A stretch of 49,000 bases of DNA from Strigamia acuminata (taxonomy: Eukaryota > Arthropoda > Chilopoda > Geophilomorpha > Linotaeniidae). The position numbers and the translations under genes are program-made. Positions within the stretch are counted from its first letter, which is position 1, and each line of letters starts with the position of its first letter. The stretch lies in the NCBI GenBank assembly GCA_949358305.1, contig CASHSZ010000087.1:1-49000 (forward strand). Direction: 5' to 3'. The notes under the pieces are model-generated. The model was given only the letters and a program-made list of their open reading frames with translations. It was not told the DNA's origin and ran no database searches. Below, one piece after another: positions 14,201 through 29,200 of the stretch.

Positions 14201-17200
14201 CCAATGTCTCTGAATGTTTAGAAATAGTGTTTAAACCTTAGTAGAAGCCTTCAATATAAGTTTTAGCAACACCCAAGCAATAAATTTTGAAAAAAAAATT
14301 TTGAGCTTATTTCACATCACAGTTGACTTAGCACAAACACCACAAGACCAATGTCTCTGAATGTTCAGAAATAGTGTTTAAACCTTAGTAGAAGGCTCCA
14401 ATGTAAGTTTTAGAAACATCCAACCAATGATTTGGGAGAATAGACTTTTGATCTCATCACAGTTGACTTAGCACAAACACCACAAGACCAATGTTTCTGA
14501 ATGTTCAGAAATAGTGTTTAAACCTTAGTAGAAGGCTCCAATGTAAGTTTTAGAAACATCCAACCAATGATTTGGGAGAATAGACTTTTGATCTCATCAC
14601 AGTTGACTTAGCACAAACACCACAAGACCAATGTCTCTGAATGTTCAGAAATAGTGTTTAAACCTTAGTAGAAGGCTCCAATGTAAGTTTTAGAAACATC
14701 CAACCGATGATTTGGGAGAATAGACTTTTGATCTCATCACAGTTGACTTAGCACAAACACCACAAGTCCAATGTCTCTGAATGTTCAGAAATAGTGTTTA
14801 AACCTTAGTAGAAGCCTTCAATATAAGTTTTAGCAACACCCAAGCAATAAATTTTGAAAAAAAAATTTTGAGCTCATTTCACATCGCAGTTGACTTAGCA
14901 CAAACACCACAAGACCAATGTCTCTGAATGTTTAGAAATAGTGTTTAAACCTTAGTAGAAGGCTCCAATGTAAGTTTTAGAAACATCCAACCAATGATTT
15001 GGGAGAATAGACTTTGATCTCATCACAGTTGACTTAGCACAAACACCACAAGACCAATGTTTCTGAATGTTCAGAAATAGTGTTTAAACCTTAGTAGAAG
15101 GCTCCAATGTAAGTTTTAGAAACATCCAACCAATGATTTGGGAGAATAGACTTTGATCTCATCACAGTTGACTTAGCACAAACACCACAAGACCAATGTC
15201 TCTGAATGTTCAGAAATAGTGTTTAAACCTTAGTAGAAGGCTCCAATGTAAGTTTTAGAAACATCCAACCGATGATTTGGGAGAATAGACTTTTGATCTC
15301 ATCACAGTTGACTTAGCACAAACACCACAAGTCCAATGTCTCTGAATGTTCAGAAATAGTGTTTAAACCTTAGTAGAAGCCTTCAATATAAGTTTTTGCA
15401 ACACCCAAGCAATAAATTTTGAAAAAAAAATTTTGAGCTCATTTCACATCGCAGTTGACTTAGCACAAACACCACAAGACCAATGTCTCTGAATGTTCAG
15501 AAATAGTGTTTAAACCTTAGTAGAAGCCTTCAATGTAAGTTTTAGCAACATCCAAGCAATGATTTGGGAGAATAGACTTTTGATCTCATCACAGTTGACT
15601 TAGCACAAACACCACAAGACCAATGTCTCTGAATGTTCAGAAATAGTGTTTCAACCTTAGTAGAAGGCTCCAATGTAAGTTTTAGAAACATCCAACCAAT
15701 GATTTGGGAGAATAGACTTTTGATCTCATCACAGTTGACTTAGCACAAACACCACAAGACCAATGTCTCTGAATGTTCAGAAATAGTGTTTAAACCTTAG
15801 TAGAAGGCTCCAATGTAAGTTTTAGAAACATCCAACCGATGATTTGGGAGAATAGACTTTTGATCTCATCACAGTTGACTTAGCACAAACACCACAAGTC
15901 CAATGTCTCTGAATGTTCAGAAATAGTGTTTAAACCTTAGTAGAAGCCTTCAATATAAGTTTTAGCAACACCCAAGCAATAAATTTTGAAAAAAAAATTT
16001 TGAGCTCATTTCACATCGCAGTTGACTTAGCACAAACACCACAAGACCAATGTCTCTGAATGTTTAGAAATAGTGTTTAAACCTTAGTAGAAGGCTCCAA
16101 TGTAAGTTTTAGAAACATCCAACCAATGATTTGGGAGAATAGACTTTGATCTCATCACAGTTGACTTAGCACAAACACCACAAGACCAATGTTTCTGAAT
16201 GTTCAGAAATAGTGTTTAAACCTTAGTAGAAGGCTCCAATGTAAGTTTTAGAAACATCCAACCAATGATTTGGGAGAATAGACTTTGATCTCATCACAGT
16301 TGACTTAGCACAAACACCACAAGACCAATGTCTCTGAATGTTCAGAAATAGTGTTTAAACCTTAGTAGAAGGCTCCAATGTAAGTTTTAGAAACATCCAA
16401 CTAATGATTTGGGAGAATAGACTTTTGATCTCATCACAGTTGACTTAGCACAAACACCACAAGACCAATGTCTCTGAATGTTCAGAAATAGTGTTTAAAC
16501 CTTAGTAGAAGGCTCCAATGTAAGTTTTAGAAACATCCAACCAATGATTTGGGAGAATAGACTTTGATCTCATCACAGTTGACTTAGCACAAACACCACA
16601 AGACCAATGTCTCTGAATGTTCAGAAATAGTGTTTAAACCTTAGTAGAAGCCTTCAATATAAGTTTTAGCAACACCCAAGCAATAAATTTTGAAAAAAAA
16701 ATTTTGAGCTCATTTCACATCGCAGTTGACTTAGCACAAACACCACAAGTCCAATGTCTCTGAATGTTCAGAAATAGTGTTTAAACCTTAGTAGAAGGCT
16801 CCAATGTAAGTTTTAGAAACATCCAACCGATGATTTGGGAGAATAGACTTTTGATCTCATCACAGTTGACTTAGCACAAACACCACAAGACCAATGTCTC
16901 TGAATGTTTAGAAATAGTGTTTAAACCTTAGTAGAAGCCTTCAATGTAAGTTTTAGCAACACCCAAGCAATAAATTTTGAAAAAAAAATTTTGAGCTTAT
17001 TTCACATCGCAGTTGACTTAGCACAAACACCACAAGACCAATGTCTCTGAATGTTCAGAAATAGTGTTTAAACCTTAGTAGAAGGCTCCAATGTAAGTTT
17101 TAGAAACATCCAACCGATGATTTGGGAGAATAGACTTTTGATCTCATCACAGTTGACTTAGCACAAACACCACAAGACCAATGTCTCTGAATGTTTAGAA

Positions 17201-20200
17201 ATAGTGTTTAAACCTTAGTAGAAGCCTTCAATGTAAGTTTTAGCAACACCCAAGCAATAAATTTTGAAAAAAAAATTTTGAGCTTATTTCACATCGCAGT
17301 TGACTTAGCACAAACACCACAAGACCAATGTCTCTGAATGTTCAGAAATAGTGTTTAAACCTTAGTAGAAGGCTCCAATGTAAGTTTTAGAAACATCCAA
17401 CCGATGATTTGGGAGAATAGACTTTTGATCTCATCACAGTTGACTTAGCACAAACACCACAAGACCAATGTCTCTGAATGTTTAGAAATAGTGTTTAAAC
17501 CTTAGTAGAAGCCTTCAATGTAAGTTTTAGCAACACCCAAGCAATAAATTTTGAAAAAAAAATTTTGAGCTTATTTCACATCGCAGTTGACTTAGCACAA
17601 ACACCACAAGACCAATGTCTCTGAATGTTCAGAAATAGTGTTTAAACCTTAGTAGAAGGCTCCAATGTAAGTTTTAGAAACATCCAACCGATGATTTGGG
17701 AGAATAGACTTTTGATCTCATCACAGTTGACTTAGCACAAACACCACAAGACCAATGTCTCTGAATGTTCAGAAATAGTGTTTAAACCTTAGTAGAAGGC
17801 TCCAATGTAAGTTTTAGAAACATCCAACCAATGATTTGGAAGAATAGACTTTTGATCTCATCACAGTTGACTTAGCACAAACACCACAAGTCCAATGTCT
17901 CTGAATGTTCAGAAATAGTGTTTAAAATTTAGTAGAAGGCTCCAATGTAAGTTTTAGAAACATCCAACCGATGATTTGGGAGAATAGACTTTTGATCTCA
18001 TCACAGTTGACTTAGCACAAACACCACAAGACCAATGTCTCTGAATGTTTAGAAATAGTGTTTAAACCTTAGTAGAAGCCTTCAATGTAAGTTTTAGCAA
18101 TACCCAAGCAATAAATTTTGAAAAAAAAATTTTGAGCTTATTTCACATCGCAGTTGACTTAGCACAAACACCACAAGACCAATGTCTCTGAATGTTCAGA
18201 AATAGTGTTTAAACCTTAGTAGAAGGCTCCAATGTAAGTTTTAGAAACATCCAACCGATGATTTGGGAGAATAGACTTTTGATCTCATCACAGTTGACTT
18301 AGCACAAACACCACAAGACCAATGTCTCTGAATGTTCAGAAATAGTGTTTAAACCTTAGTAGAAGGCTCCAATGTAAGTTTTAGAAACATCCAACCAATG
18401 ATTTGGGAGAATAGACTTTTGATCTCATCACAGTTGACTTAGCACAAACACCACAAGTCCAATGTCTCTGAATGTTCAGAAATAGTGTTTAAACCTTAGT
18501 AGAAGCCTTCAATATAAGTTTTAGCAACACCCAAGCAATAAACTTTGAAAAAAAAATTTTGAGCTCATTTCACATCGCAGTTGACTTAGCACAAACACCA
18601 CAAGACCAATGTCTCTGAATGTTCAGAAATAGTGTTTAAACCTTAGTAGAAGCCTTCAATATAAGTTTTAGCAACACCCAAGCAATAAATTTTGAAAAAA
18701 AAATTTTGAGCTTATTTCACATCACAGTTGACTTAGCACAAACACCACAAGACCAATGTCTCTGAATGTTCAGAAATAGTGTTTAAACCTTAGTAGAAGG
18801 CTCCAATGTAAGTTTTAGAAACATCCAACCAATGATTTGGAAGAATAGACTTTTGATCTCATCACAGTTGACTTAGCACAAACACCACAAGACCAATGTC
18901 TCTGAATGTTCAGAAATAGTGTTTAAACCTTAGTAGAAGGCTCCAATGTAAGTTTTAGAAACATCCAACCAATGATTTGGGAGAATAGACTTTGATCTCA
19001 TCACAGTTGACTTAGCACAAACACCACAAGACCAATGTCTCTGAATGTTCAAAAATAGTGTTTAAACCTTAGTAGAAGCCTTCAATGTAAGTTTTAGCAA
19101 CATCCAAGCAATGATTTGGGAGAATAGACTTTTGATCTCATCACAGTTGACTTAGCACAAACACCACAAGACCAATGTCTCTGAATGTTCAGAAATAGTG
19201 TTTAAATCTTAGTAGAAGGCTCCAATGTAAGTTTTAGAAACATCCAACCAATGATTTGGGAGAATAGACTTTTGATCTCATCACAGTTGACTTAGTACAA
19301 ACACCACAAGTCCATGTCTCTGAATGTTCAGAAATAGTGTTTAAACCTTAGTAGAAGGCTCCAATGTAAGTTTTAGAAACATCCAACCAATGATTTGGGA
19401 GAATAGACTTTTGATCTCATCACAGTTGACTTAGCACAAACACCACAAGACCAATGTCTCTGAATGTTCAGAAATAGTGTTTAAACCTTAGTAGAAGGCT
19501 CCAATGTAAGTTTTAGAAACATCCAACCGATGATTTGGGAGAATAGACTTTTGATCTCATCACAGTTGACTTAGCACAAACACCACAAGTCCAATGTCTC
19601 TGAATGTTCAGAAATAGTGTTTAAACCTTAGTAGAAGCCTTCAATATAAGTTTTAGCAACACCCAAGCAATAAATTTTGAAAAAAAAATTTTGAGCTCAT
19701 TTCACATCGCAGTTGACTTAGCACAAACACCACAAGACCAATGTCTCTGAATGTTTAGAAATAGTGTTTAAACCTTAGTAGAAGCCTTCAATATAAGTTT
19801 TAGCAACACCCAAGCAATAAATTTTGAAAAAAAAATTTTGAGCTTATTTCACATCACAGTTGACTTAGCACAAACACCACAAGACCAATGTCTCTGAATG
19901 TTCAGAAATAGTGTTTAAACCTTAGTAGAAGGCTCCAATGTAAGTTTTAGAAACATCCAACCAATGATTTGGGAGAATAGACTTTTGATCTCATCACAGT
20001 TGACTTAGCACAAACACCACAAGACCAATGTTTCTGAATGTTCAGAAATAGTGTTTAAACCTTAGTAGAAGGCTCCAATGTAAGTTTTAGAAACATCCAA
20101 CCAATGATTTGGGAGAATAGACTTTTGATCTCATCACAGTTGACTTAGCACAAACACCACAAGACCAATGTCTCTGAATGTTCAGAAATAGTGTTTAAAC

Positions 20201-23200
20201 CTTAGTAGAAGGCTCCAATGTAAGTTTTAGAAACATCCAACCGATGATTTGGGAGAATAGACTTTTGATCTCATCACAGTTGACTTAGCACAAACACCAC
20301 AAGTCCAATGTCTCTGAATGTTCAGAAATAGTGTTTAAACCTTAGTAGAAGCCTTCAATATAAGTTTTAGCAACACCCAAGCAATAAATTTTGAAAAAAA
20401 AATTTTGAGCTCATTTCACATCGCAGTTGACTTAGCACAAACACCACAAGACCAATGTCTCTGAATGTTTAGAAATAGTGTTTAAACCTTAGTAGAAGGC
20501 TCCAATGTAAGTTTTAGAAACATCCAACCAATGATTTGGGAGAATAGACTTTGATCTCATCACAGTTGACTTAGCACAAACACCACAAGACCAATGTTTC
20601 TGAATGTTCAGAAATAGTGTTTAAACCTTAGTAGAAGGCTCCAATGTAAGTTTTAGAAACATCCAACCAATGATTTGGGAGAATAGACTTTGATCTCATC
20701 ACAGTTGACTTAGCACAAACACCACAAGACCAATGTCTCTGAATGTTCAGAAATAGTGTTTAAACCTTAGTAGAAGGCTCCAATGTAAGTTTTAGAAACA
20801 TCCAACCGATGATTTGGGAGAATAGACTTTTGATCTCATCACAGTTGACTTAGCACAAACACCACAAGTCCAATGTCTCTGAATGTTCAGAAATAGTGTT
20901 TAAACCTTAGTAGAAGCCTTCAATATAAGTTTTTGCAACACCCAAGCAATAAATTTTGAAAAAAAAATTTTGAGCTCATTTCACATCGCAGTTGACTTAG
21001 CACAAACACCACAAGACCAATGTCTCTGAATGTTCAGAAATAGTGTTTAAACCTTAGTAGAAGCCTTCAATGTAAGTTTTAGCAACATCCAAGCAATGAT
21101 TTGGGAGAATAGACTTTTGATCTCATCACAGTTGACTTAGCACAAACACCACAAGACCAATGTCTCTGAATGTTCAGAAATAGTGTTTCAACCTTAGTAG
21201 AAGGCTCCAATGTAAGTTTTAGAAACATCCAACCAATGATTTGGGAGAATAGACTTTTGATCTCATCACAGTTGACTTAGCACAAACACCACAAGACCAA
21301 TGTCTCTGAATGTTCAGAAATAGTGTTTAAACCTTAGTAGAAGGCTCCAATGTAAGTTTTAGAAACATCCAACCGATGATTTGGGAGAATAGACTTTTGA
21401 TCTCATCACAGTTGACTTAGCACAAACACCACAAGTCCAATGTCTCTGAATGTTCAGAAATAGTGTTTAAACCTTAGTAGAAGCCTTCAATATAAGTTTT
21501 AGCAACACCCAAGCAATAAATTTTGAAAAAAAAATTTTGAGCTCATTTCACATCGCAGTTGACTTAGCACAAACACCACAAGACCAATGTCTCTGAATGT
21601 TTAGAAATAGTGTTTAAACCTTAGTAGAAGGCTCCAATGTAAGTTTTAGAAACATCCAACCAATGATTTGGGAGAATAGACTTTGATCTCATCACAGTTG
21701 ACTTAGCACAAACACCACAAGACCAATGTTTCTGAATGTTCAGAAATAGTGTTTAAACCTTAGTAGAAGGCTCCAATGTAAGTTTTAGAAACATCCAACC
21801 AATGATTTGGGAGAATAGACTTTGATCTCATCACAGTTGACTTAGCACAAACACCACAAGACCAATGTCTCTGAATGTTCAGAAATAGTGTTTAAACCTT
21901 AGTAGAAGGCTCCAATGTAAGTTTTAGAAACATCCAACCGATGATTTGGGAGAATAGACTTTTGATCTCATCACAGTTGACTTAGCACAAACACCACAAG
22001 TCCAATGTCTCTGAATGTTCAGAAATAGTGTTTAAACCTTAGTAGAAGCCTTCAATATAAGTTTTTGCAACACCCAAGCAATAAATTTTGAAAAAAAAAT
22101 TTTGAGCTCATTTCACATCGCAGTTGACTTAGCACAAACACCACAAGACCAATGTCTCTGAATGTTTAGAAATAGTGTTTAAACCTTAGTAGAAGCCTTC
22201 AATATAAGTTTTAGCAACACCCAAGCAATAAATTTTGAAAAAAAAATTTTGAGCTTATTTCACATCACAGTTGACTTAGCACAAACACCACAAGACCAAT
22301 GTCTCTGAATGTTCAGAAATAGTGTTTAAACCTTAGTAGAAGGCTCCAATGTAAGTTTTAGAAACATCCAACCAATGATTTGGGAGAATAGACTTTTGAT
22401 CTCATCACAGTTGACTTAGCACAAACACCACAAGACCAATGTTTCTGAATGTTCAGAAATAGTGTTTAAACCTTAGTAGAAGGCTCCAATGTAAGTTTTA
22501 GAAACATCCAACCAATGATTTGGGAGAATAGACTTTGATCTCATCACAGTTGACTTAGCACAAACACCACAAGACCAATGTCTCTGAATGTTCAGAAATA
22601 GTGTTTAAACCTTAGTAGAAGCCTTCAATGTAAGTTTTAGCAACATCCAAGCAATGATTTGGGAGAATAGACTTTTGATCTCATCACAGTTGACTTAGCA
22701 CAAACACCACAAGACCAATGTCTGAATGTTCAGAAATAGTGTTTAAACCTTAGTAGAAGGCTCCAATGTAAGTTTTAGAAACATCCAACTAATGATTTGG
22801 GAGAATAGACTTTTGATCTCATCACAGTTGACTTAGCACAAACACCACAAGACCAATGTCTCTGAATGTTCAGAAATAGTGTTTAAACCTTAGTAGAAGG
22901 CTCCAATGTAAGTTTTAGAAACATCCAACCAATGATTTGGGAGAATAGACTTTGATCTCATCACAGTTGACTTAGCACAAACACCACAAGACCAATGTCT
23001 CTGAATGTTCAGAAATAGTGTTTAAACCTTAGTAGAAGCCTTCAATATAAGTTTTAGCAACACCCAAGCAATAAATTTTGAAAAAAAAATTTTGAGCTCA
23101 TTTCACATCGCAGTTGACTTAGCACAAACACCACAAGTCCAATGTCTCTGAATGTTCAGAAATAGTGTTTAAACCTTAGTAGAAGGCTCCAATGTAAGTT

Positions 23201-26200
23201 TTAGAAACATCCAACCGATGATTTGGGAGAATAGACTTTTGATCTCATCACAGTTGACTTAGCACAAACACCACAAGACCAATGTCTCTGAATGTTTAGA
23301 AATAGTGTTTAAACCTTAGTAGAAGCCTTCAATGTAAGTTTTAGCAACACCCAAGCAATAAATTTTGAAAAAAAAATTTTGAGCTTATTTCACATCGCAG
23401 TTGACTTAGCACAAACACCACAAGACCAATGTCTCTGAATGTTCAGAAATAGTGTTTAAACCTTAGTAGAAGGCTCCAATGTAAGTTTTAGAAACATCCA
23501 ACCGATGATTTGGGAGAATAGACTTTTGATCTCATCACAGTTGACTTAGCACAAACACCACAAGACCAATGTCTCTGAATGTTTAGAAATAGTGTTTAAA
23601 CCTTAGTAGAAGCCTTCAATGTAAGTTTTAGCAACACCCAAGCAATAAATTTTGAAAAAAAAATTTTGAGCTTATTTCACATCGCAGTTGACTTAGCACA
23701 AACACCACAAGACCAATGTCTCTGAATGTTCAGAAATAGTGTTTAAACCTTAGTAGAAGGCTCCAATGTAAGTTTTAGAAACATCCAACCGATGATTTGG
23801 GAGAATAGACTTTTGATCTCATCACAGTTGACTTAGCACAAACACCACAAGACCAATGTCTCTGAATGTTTAGAAATAGTGTTTAAACCTTAGTAGAAGC
23901 CTTCAATGTAAGTTTTAGCAACACCCAAGCAATAAATTTTGAAAAAAAAATTTTGAGCTTATTTCACATCGCAGTTGACTTAGCACAAACACCACAAGAC
24001 CAATGTCTCTGAATGTTCAGAAATAGTGTTTAAACCTTAGTAGAAGGCTCCAATGTAAGTTTTAGAAACATCCAACCGATGATTTGGGAGAATAGACTTT
24101 TGATCTCATCACAGTTGACTTAGCACAAACACCACAAGACCAATGTCTCTGAATGTTCAGAAATAGTGTTTAAACCTTAGTAGAAGGCTCCAATGTAAGT
24201 TTTAGAAACATCCAACCAATGATTTGGAAGAATAGACTTTTGATCTCATCACAGTTGACTTAGCACAAACACCACAAGTCCAATGTCTCTGAATGTTCAG
24301 AAATAGTGTTTAAAATTTAGTAGAAGGCTCCAATGTAAGTTTTAGAAACATCCAACCGATGATTTGGGAGAATAGACTTTTGATCTCATCACAGTTGACT
24401 TAGCACAAACACCACAAGACCAATGTCTCTGAATGTTTAGAAATAGTGTTTAAACCTTAGTAGAAGCCTTCAATGTAAGTTTTAGCAATACCCAAGCAAT
24501 AAATTTTGAAAAAAAAATTTTGAGCTTATTTCACATCGCAGTTGACTTAGCACAAACACCACAAGACCAATGTCTCTGAATGTTCAGAAATAGTGTTTAA
24601 ACCTTAGTAGAAGGCTCCAATGTAAGTTTTAGAAACATCCAACCGATGATTTGGGAGAATAGACTTTTGATCTCATCACAGTTGACTTAGCACAAACACC
24701 ACAAGACCAATGTCTCTGAATGTTCAGAAATAGTGTTTAAACCTTAGTAGAAGGCTCCAATGTAAGTTTTAGAAACATCCAACCAATGATTTGGGAGAAT
24801 AGACTTTTGATCTCATCACAGTTGACTTAGCACAAACACCACAAGTCCAATGTCTCTGAATGTTCAGAAATAGTGTTTAAACCTTAGTAGAAGCCTTCAA
24901 TATAAGTTTTAGCAACACCCAAGCAATAAATTTTGAAAAAAAAATTTTGAGCTTATTTCACATCACAGTTGACTTAGCACAAACACCACAAGACCAATGT
25001 CTCTGAATGTTCAGAAATAGTGTTTAAACCTTAGTAGAAGGCTCCAATGTAAGTTTTAGAAACATCCAACCAATGATTTGGAAGAATAGACTTTTGATCT
25101 CATCACAGTTGACTTAGCACAAACACCACAAGACCAATGTCTCTGAATGTTCAGAAATAGTGTTTAAACCTTAGTAGAAGGCTCCAATGTAAGTTTTAGA
25201 AACATCCAACCAATGATTTGGGAGAATAGACTTTGATCTCATCACAGTTGACTTAGCACAAACACCACAAGACCAATGTCTCTGAATGTTCAAAAATAGT
25301 GTTTAAACCTTAGTAGAAGCCTTCAATGTAAGTTTTAGCAACATCCAAGCAATGATTTGGGAGAATAGACTTTTGATCTCATCACAGTTGACTTAGCACA
25401 AACACCACAAGACCAATGTCTCTGAATGTTCAGAAATAGTGTTTAAATCTTAGTAGAAGGCTCCAATGTAAGTTTTAGAAACATCCAACCAATGATTTGG
25501 GAGAATAGACTTTTGATCTCATCACAGTTGACTTAGTACAAACACCACAAGTCCATGTCTCTGAATGTTCAGAAATAGTGTTTAAACCTTAGTAGAAGGC
25601 TCCAATGTAAGTTTTAGAAACATCCAACCAATGATTTGGGAGAATAGACTTTTGATCTCATCACAGTTGACTTAGCACAAACACCACAAGACCAATGTCT
25701 CTGAATGTTCAGAAATAGTGTTTAAACCTTAGTAGAAGGCTCCAATGTAAGTTTTAGAAACATCCAACCGATGATTTGGGAGAATAGACTTTTGATCTCA
25801 TCACAGTTGACTTAGCACAAACACCACAAGTCCAATGTCTCTGAATGTTCAGAAATAGTGTTTAAACCTTAGTAGAAGCCTTCAATATAAGTTTTAGCAA
25901 CACCCAAGCAATAAATTTTGAAAAAAAAATTTTGAGCTCATTTCACATCGCAGTTGACTTAGCACAAACACCACAAGACCAATGTCTCTGAATGTTTAGA
26001 AATAGTGTTTAAACCTTAGTAGAAGCCTTCAATATAAGTTTTAGCAACACCCAAGCAATAAATTTTGAAAAAAAAATTTTGAGCTTATTTCACATCACAG
26101 TTGACTTAGCACAAACACCACAAGACCAATGTCTCTGAATGTTCAGAAATAGTGTTTAAACCTTAGTAGAAGGCTCCAATGTAAGTTTTAGAAACATCCA

Positions 26201-29200
26201 ACCAATGATTTGGGAGAATAGACTTTTGATCTCATCACAGTTGACTTAGCACAAACACCACAAGACCAATGTTTCTGAATGTTCAGAAATAGTGTTTAAA
26301 CCTTAGTAGAAGGCTCCAATGTAAGTTTTAGAAACATCCAACCAATGATTTGGGAGAATAGACTTTTGATCTCATCACAGTTGACTTAGCACAAACACCA
26401 CAAGACCAATGTCTCTGAATGTTCAGAAATAGTGTTTAAACCTTAGTAGAAGGCTCCAATGTAAGTTTTAGAAACATCCAACCGATGATTTGGGAGAATA
26501 GACTTTTGATCTCATCACAGTTGACTTAGCACAAACACCACAAGTCCAATGTCTCTGAATGTTCAGAAATAGTGTTTAAACCTTAGTAGAAGCCTTCAAT
26601 ATAAGTTTTAGCAACACCCAAGCAATAAATTTTGAAAAAAAAATTTTGAGCTCATTTCACATCGCAGTTGACTTAGCACAAACACCACAAGACCAATGTC
26701 TCTGAATGTTTAGAAATAGTGTTTAAACCTTAGTAGAAGGCTCCAATGTAAGTTTTAGAAACATCCAACCAATGATTTGGGAGAATAGACTTTGATCTCA
26801 TCACAGTTGACTTAGCACAAACACCACAAGACCAATGTTTCTGAATGTTCAGAAATAGTGTTTAAACCTTAGTAGAAGGCTCCAATGTAAGTTTTAGAAA
26901 CATCCAACCAATGATTTGGGAGAATAGACTTTGATCTCATCACAGTTGACTTAGCACAAACACCACAAGACCAATGTCTCTGAATGTTCAGAAATAGTGT
27001 TTAAACCTTAGTAGAAGGCTCCAATGTAAGTTTTAGAAACATCCAACCGATGATTTGGGAGAATAGACTTTTGATCTCATCACAGTTGACTTAGCACAAA
27101 CACCACAAGTCCAATGTCTCTGAATGTTCAGAAATAGTGTTTAAACCTTAGTAGAAGCCTTCAATATAAGTTTTTGCAACACCCAAGCAATAAATTTTGA
27201 AAAAAAAATTTTGAGCTCATTTCACATCGCAGTTGACTTAGCACAAACACCACAAGACCAATGTCTCTGAATGTTCAGAAATAGTGTTTAAACCTTAGTA
27301 GAAGCCTTCAATGTAAGTTTTAGCAACATCCAAGCAATGATTTGGGAGAATAGACTTTTGATCTCATCACAGTTGACTTAGCACAAACACCACAAGACCA
27401 ATGTCTCTGAATGTTCAGAAATAGTGTTTCAACCTTAGTAGAAGGCTCCAATGTAAGTTTTAGAAACATCCAACCAATGATTTGGGAGAATAGACTTTTG
27501 ATCTCATCACAGTTGACTTAGCACAAACACCACAAGACCAATGTCTCTGAATGTTCAGAAATAGTGTTTAAACCTTAGTAGAAGGCTCCAATGTAAGTTT
27601 TAGAAACATCCAACCGATGATTTGGGAGAATAGACTTTTGATCTCATCACAGTTGACTTAGCACAAACACCACAAGTCCAATGTCTCTGAATGTTCAGAA
27701 ATAGTGTTTAAACCTTAGTAGAAGCCTTCAATATAAGTTTTAGCAACACCCAAGCAATAAATTTTGAAAAAAAAATTTTGAGCTCATTTCACATCGCAGT
27801 TGACTTAGCACAAACACCACAAGACCAATGTCTCTGAATGTTTAGAAATAGTGTTTAAACCTTAGTAGAAGGCTCCAATGTAAGTTTTAGAAACATCCAA
27901 CCAATGATTTGGGAGAATAGACTTTGATCTCATCACAGTTGACTTAGCACAAACACCACAAGACCAATGTTTCTGAATGTTCAGAAATAGTGTTTAAACC
28001 TTAGTAGAAGGCTCCAATGTAAGTTTTAGAAACATCCAACCAATGATTTGGGAGAATAGACTTTGATCTCATCACAGTTGACTTAGCACAAACACCACAA
28101 GACCAATGTCTCTGAATGTTCAGAAATAGTGTTTAAACCTTAGTAGAAGGCTCCAATGTAAGTTTTAGAAACATCCAACCGATGATTTGGGAGAATAGAC
28201 TTTTGATCTCATCACAGTTGACTTAGCACAAACACCACAAGTCCAATGTCTCTGAATGTTCAGAAATAGTGTTTAAACCTTAGTAGAAGCCTTCAATATA
28301 AGTTTTTGCAACACCCAAGCAATAAATTTTGAAAAAAAAATTTTGAGCTCATTTCACATCGCAGTTGACTTAGCACAAACACCACAAGACCAATGTCTCT
28401 GAATGTTTAGAAATAGTGTTTAAACCTTAGTAGAAGCCTTCAATATAAGTTTTAGCAACACCCAAGCAATAAATTTTGAAAAAAAAATTTTGAGCTTATT
28501 TCACATCACAGTTGACTTAGCACAAACACCACAAGACCAATGTCTCTGAATGTTCAGAAATAGTGTTTAAACCTTAGTAGAAGGCTCCAATGTAAGTTTT
28601 AGAAACATCCAACCAATGATTTGGGAGAATAGACTTTTGATCTCATCACAGTTGACTTAGCACAAACACCACAAGACCAATGTTTCTGAATGTTCAGAAA
28701 TAGTGTTTAAACCTTAGTAGAAGGCTCCAATGTAAGTTTTAGAAACATCCAACCAATGATTTGGGAGAATAGACTTTGATCTCATCACAGTTGACTTAGC
28801 ACAAACACCACAAGACCAATGTCTCTGAATGTTCAGAAATAGTGTTTAAACCTTAGTAGAAGCCTTCAATGTAAGTTTTAGCAACATCCAAGCAATGATT
28901 TGGGAGAATAGACTTTTGATCTCATCACAGTTGACTTAGCACAAACACCACAAGACCAATGTCTCTGAATGTTCAGAAATAGTGTTTCAACCTTAGTAGA
29001 AGGCTCCAATGTAAGTTTTAGAAACATCCAACCAATGATTTGGGAGAATAGACTTTTGATCTCATCACAGTTGACTTAGCACAAACACCACAAGACCAAT
29101 GTCTCTGAATGTTCAGAAATAGTGTTTAAACCTTAGTAGAAGGCTCCAATGTAAGTTTTAGAAACATCCAACCGATGATTTGGGAGAATAGACTTTTGAT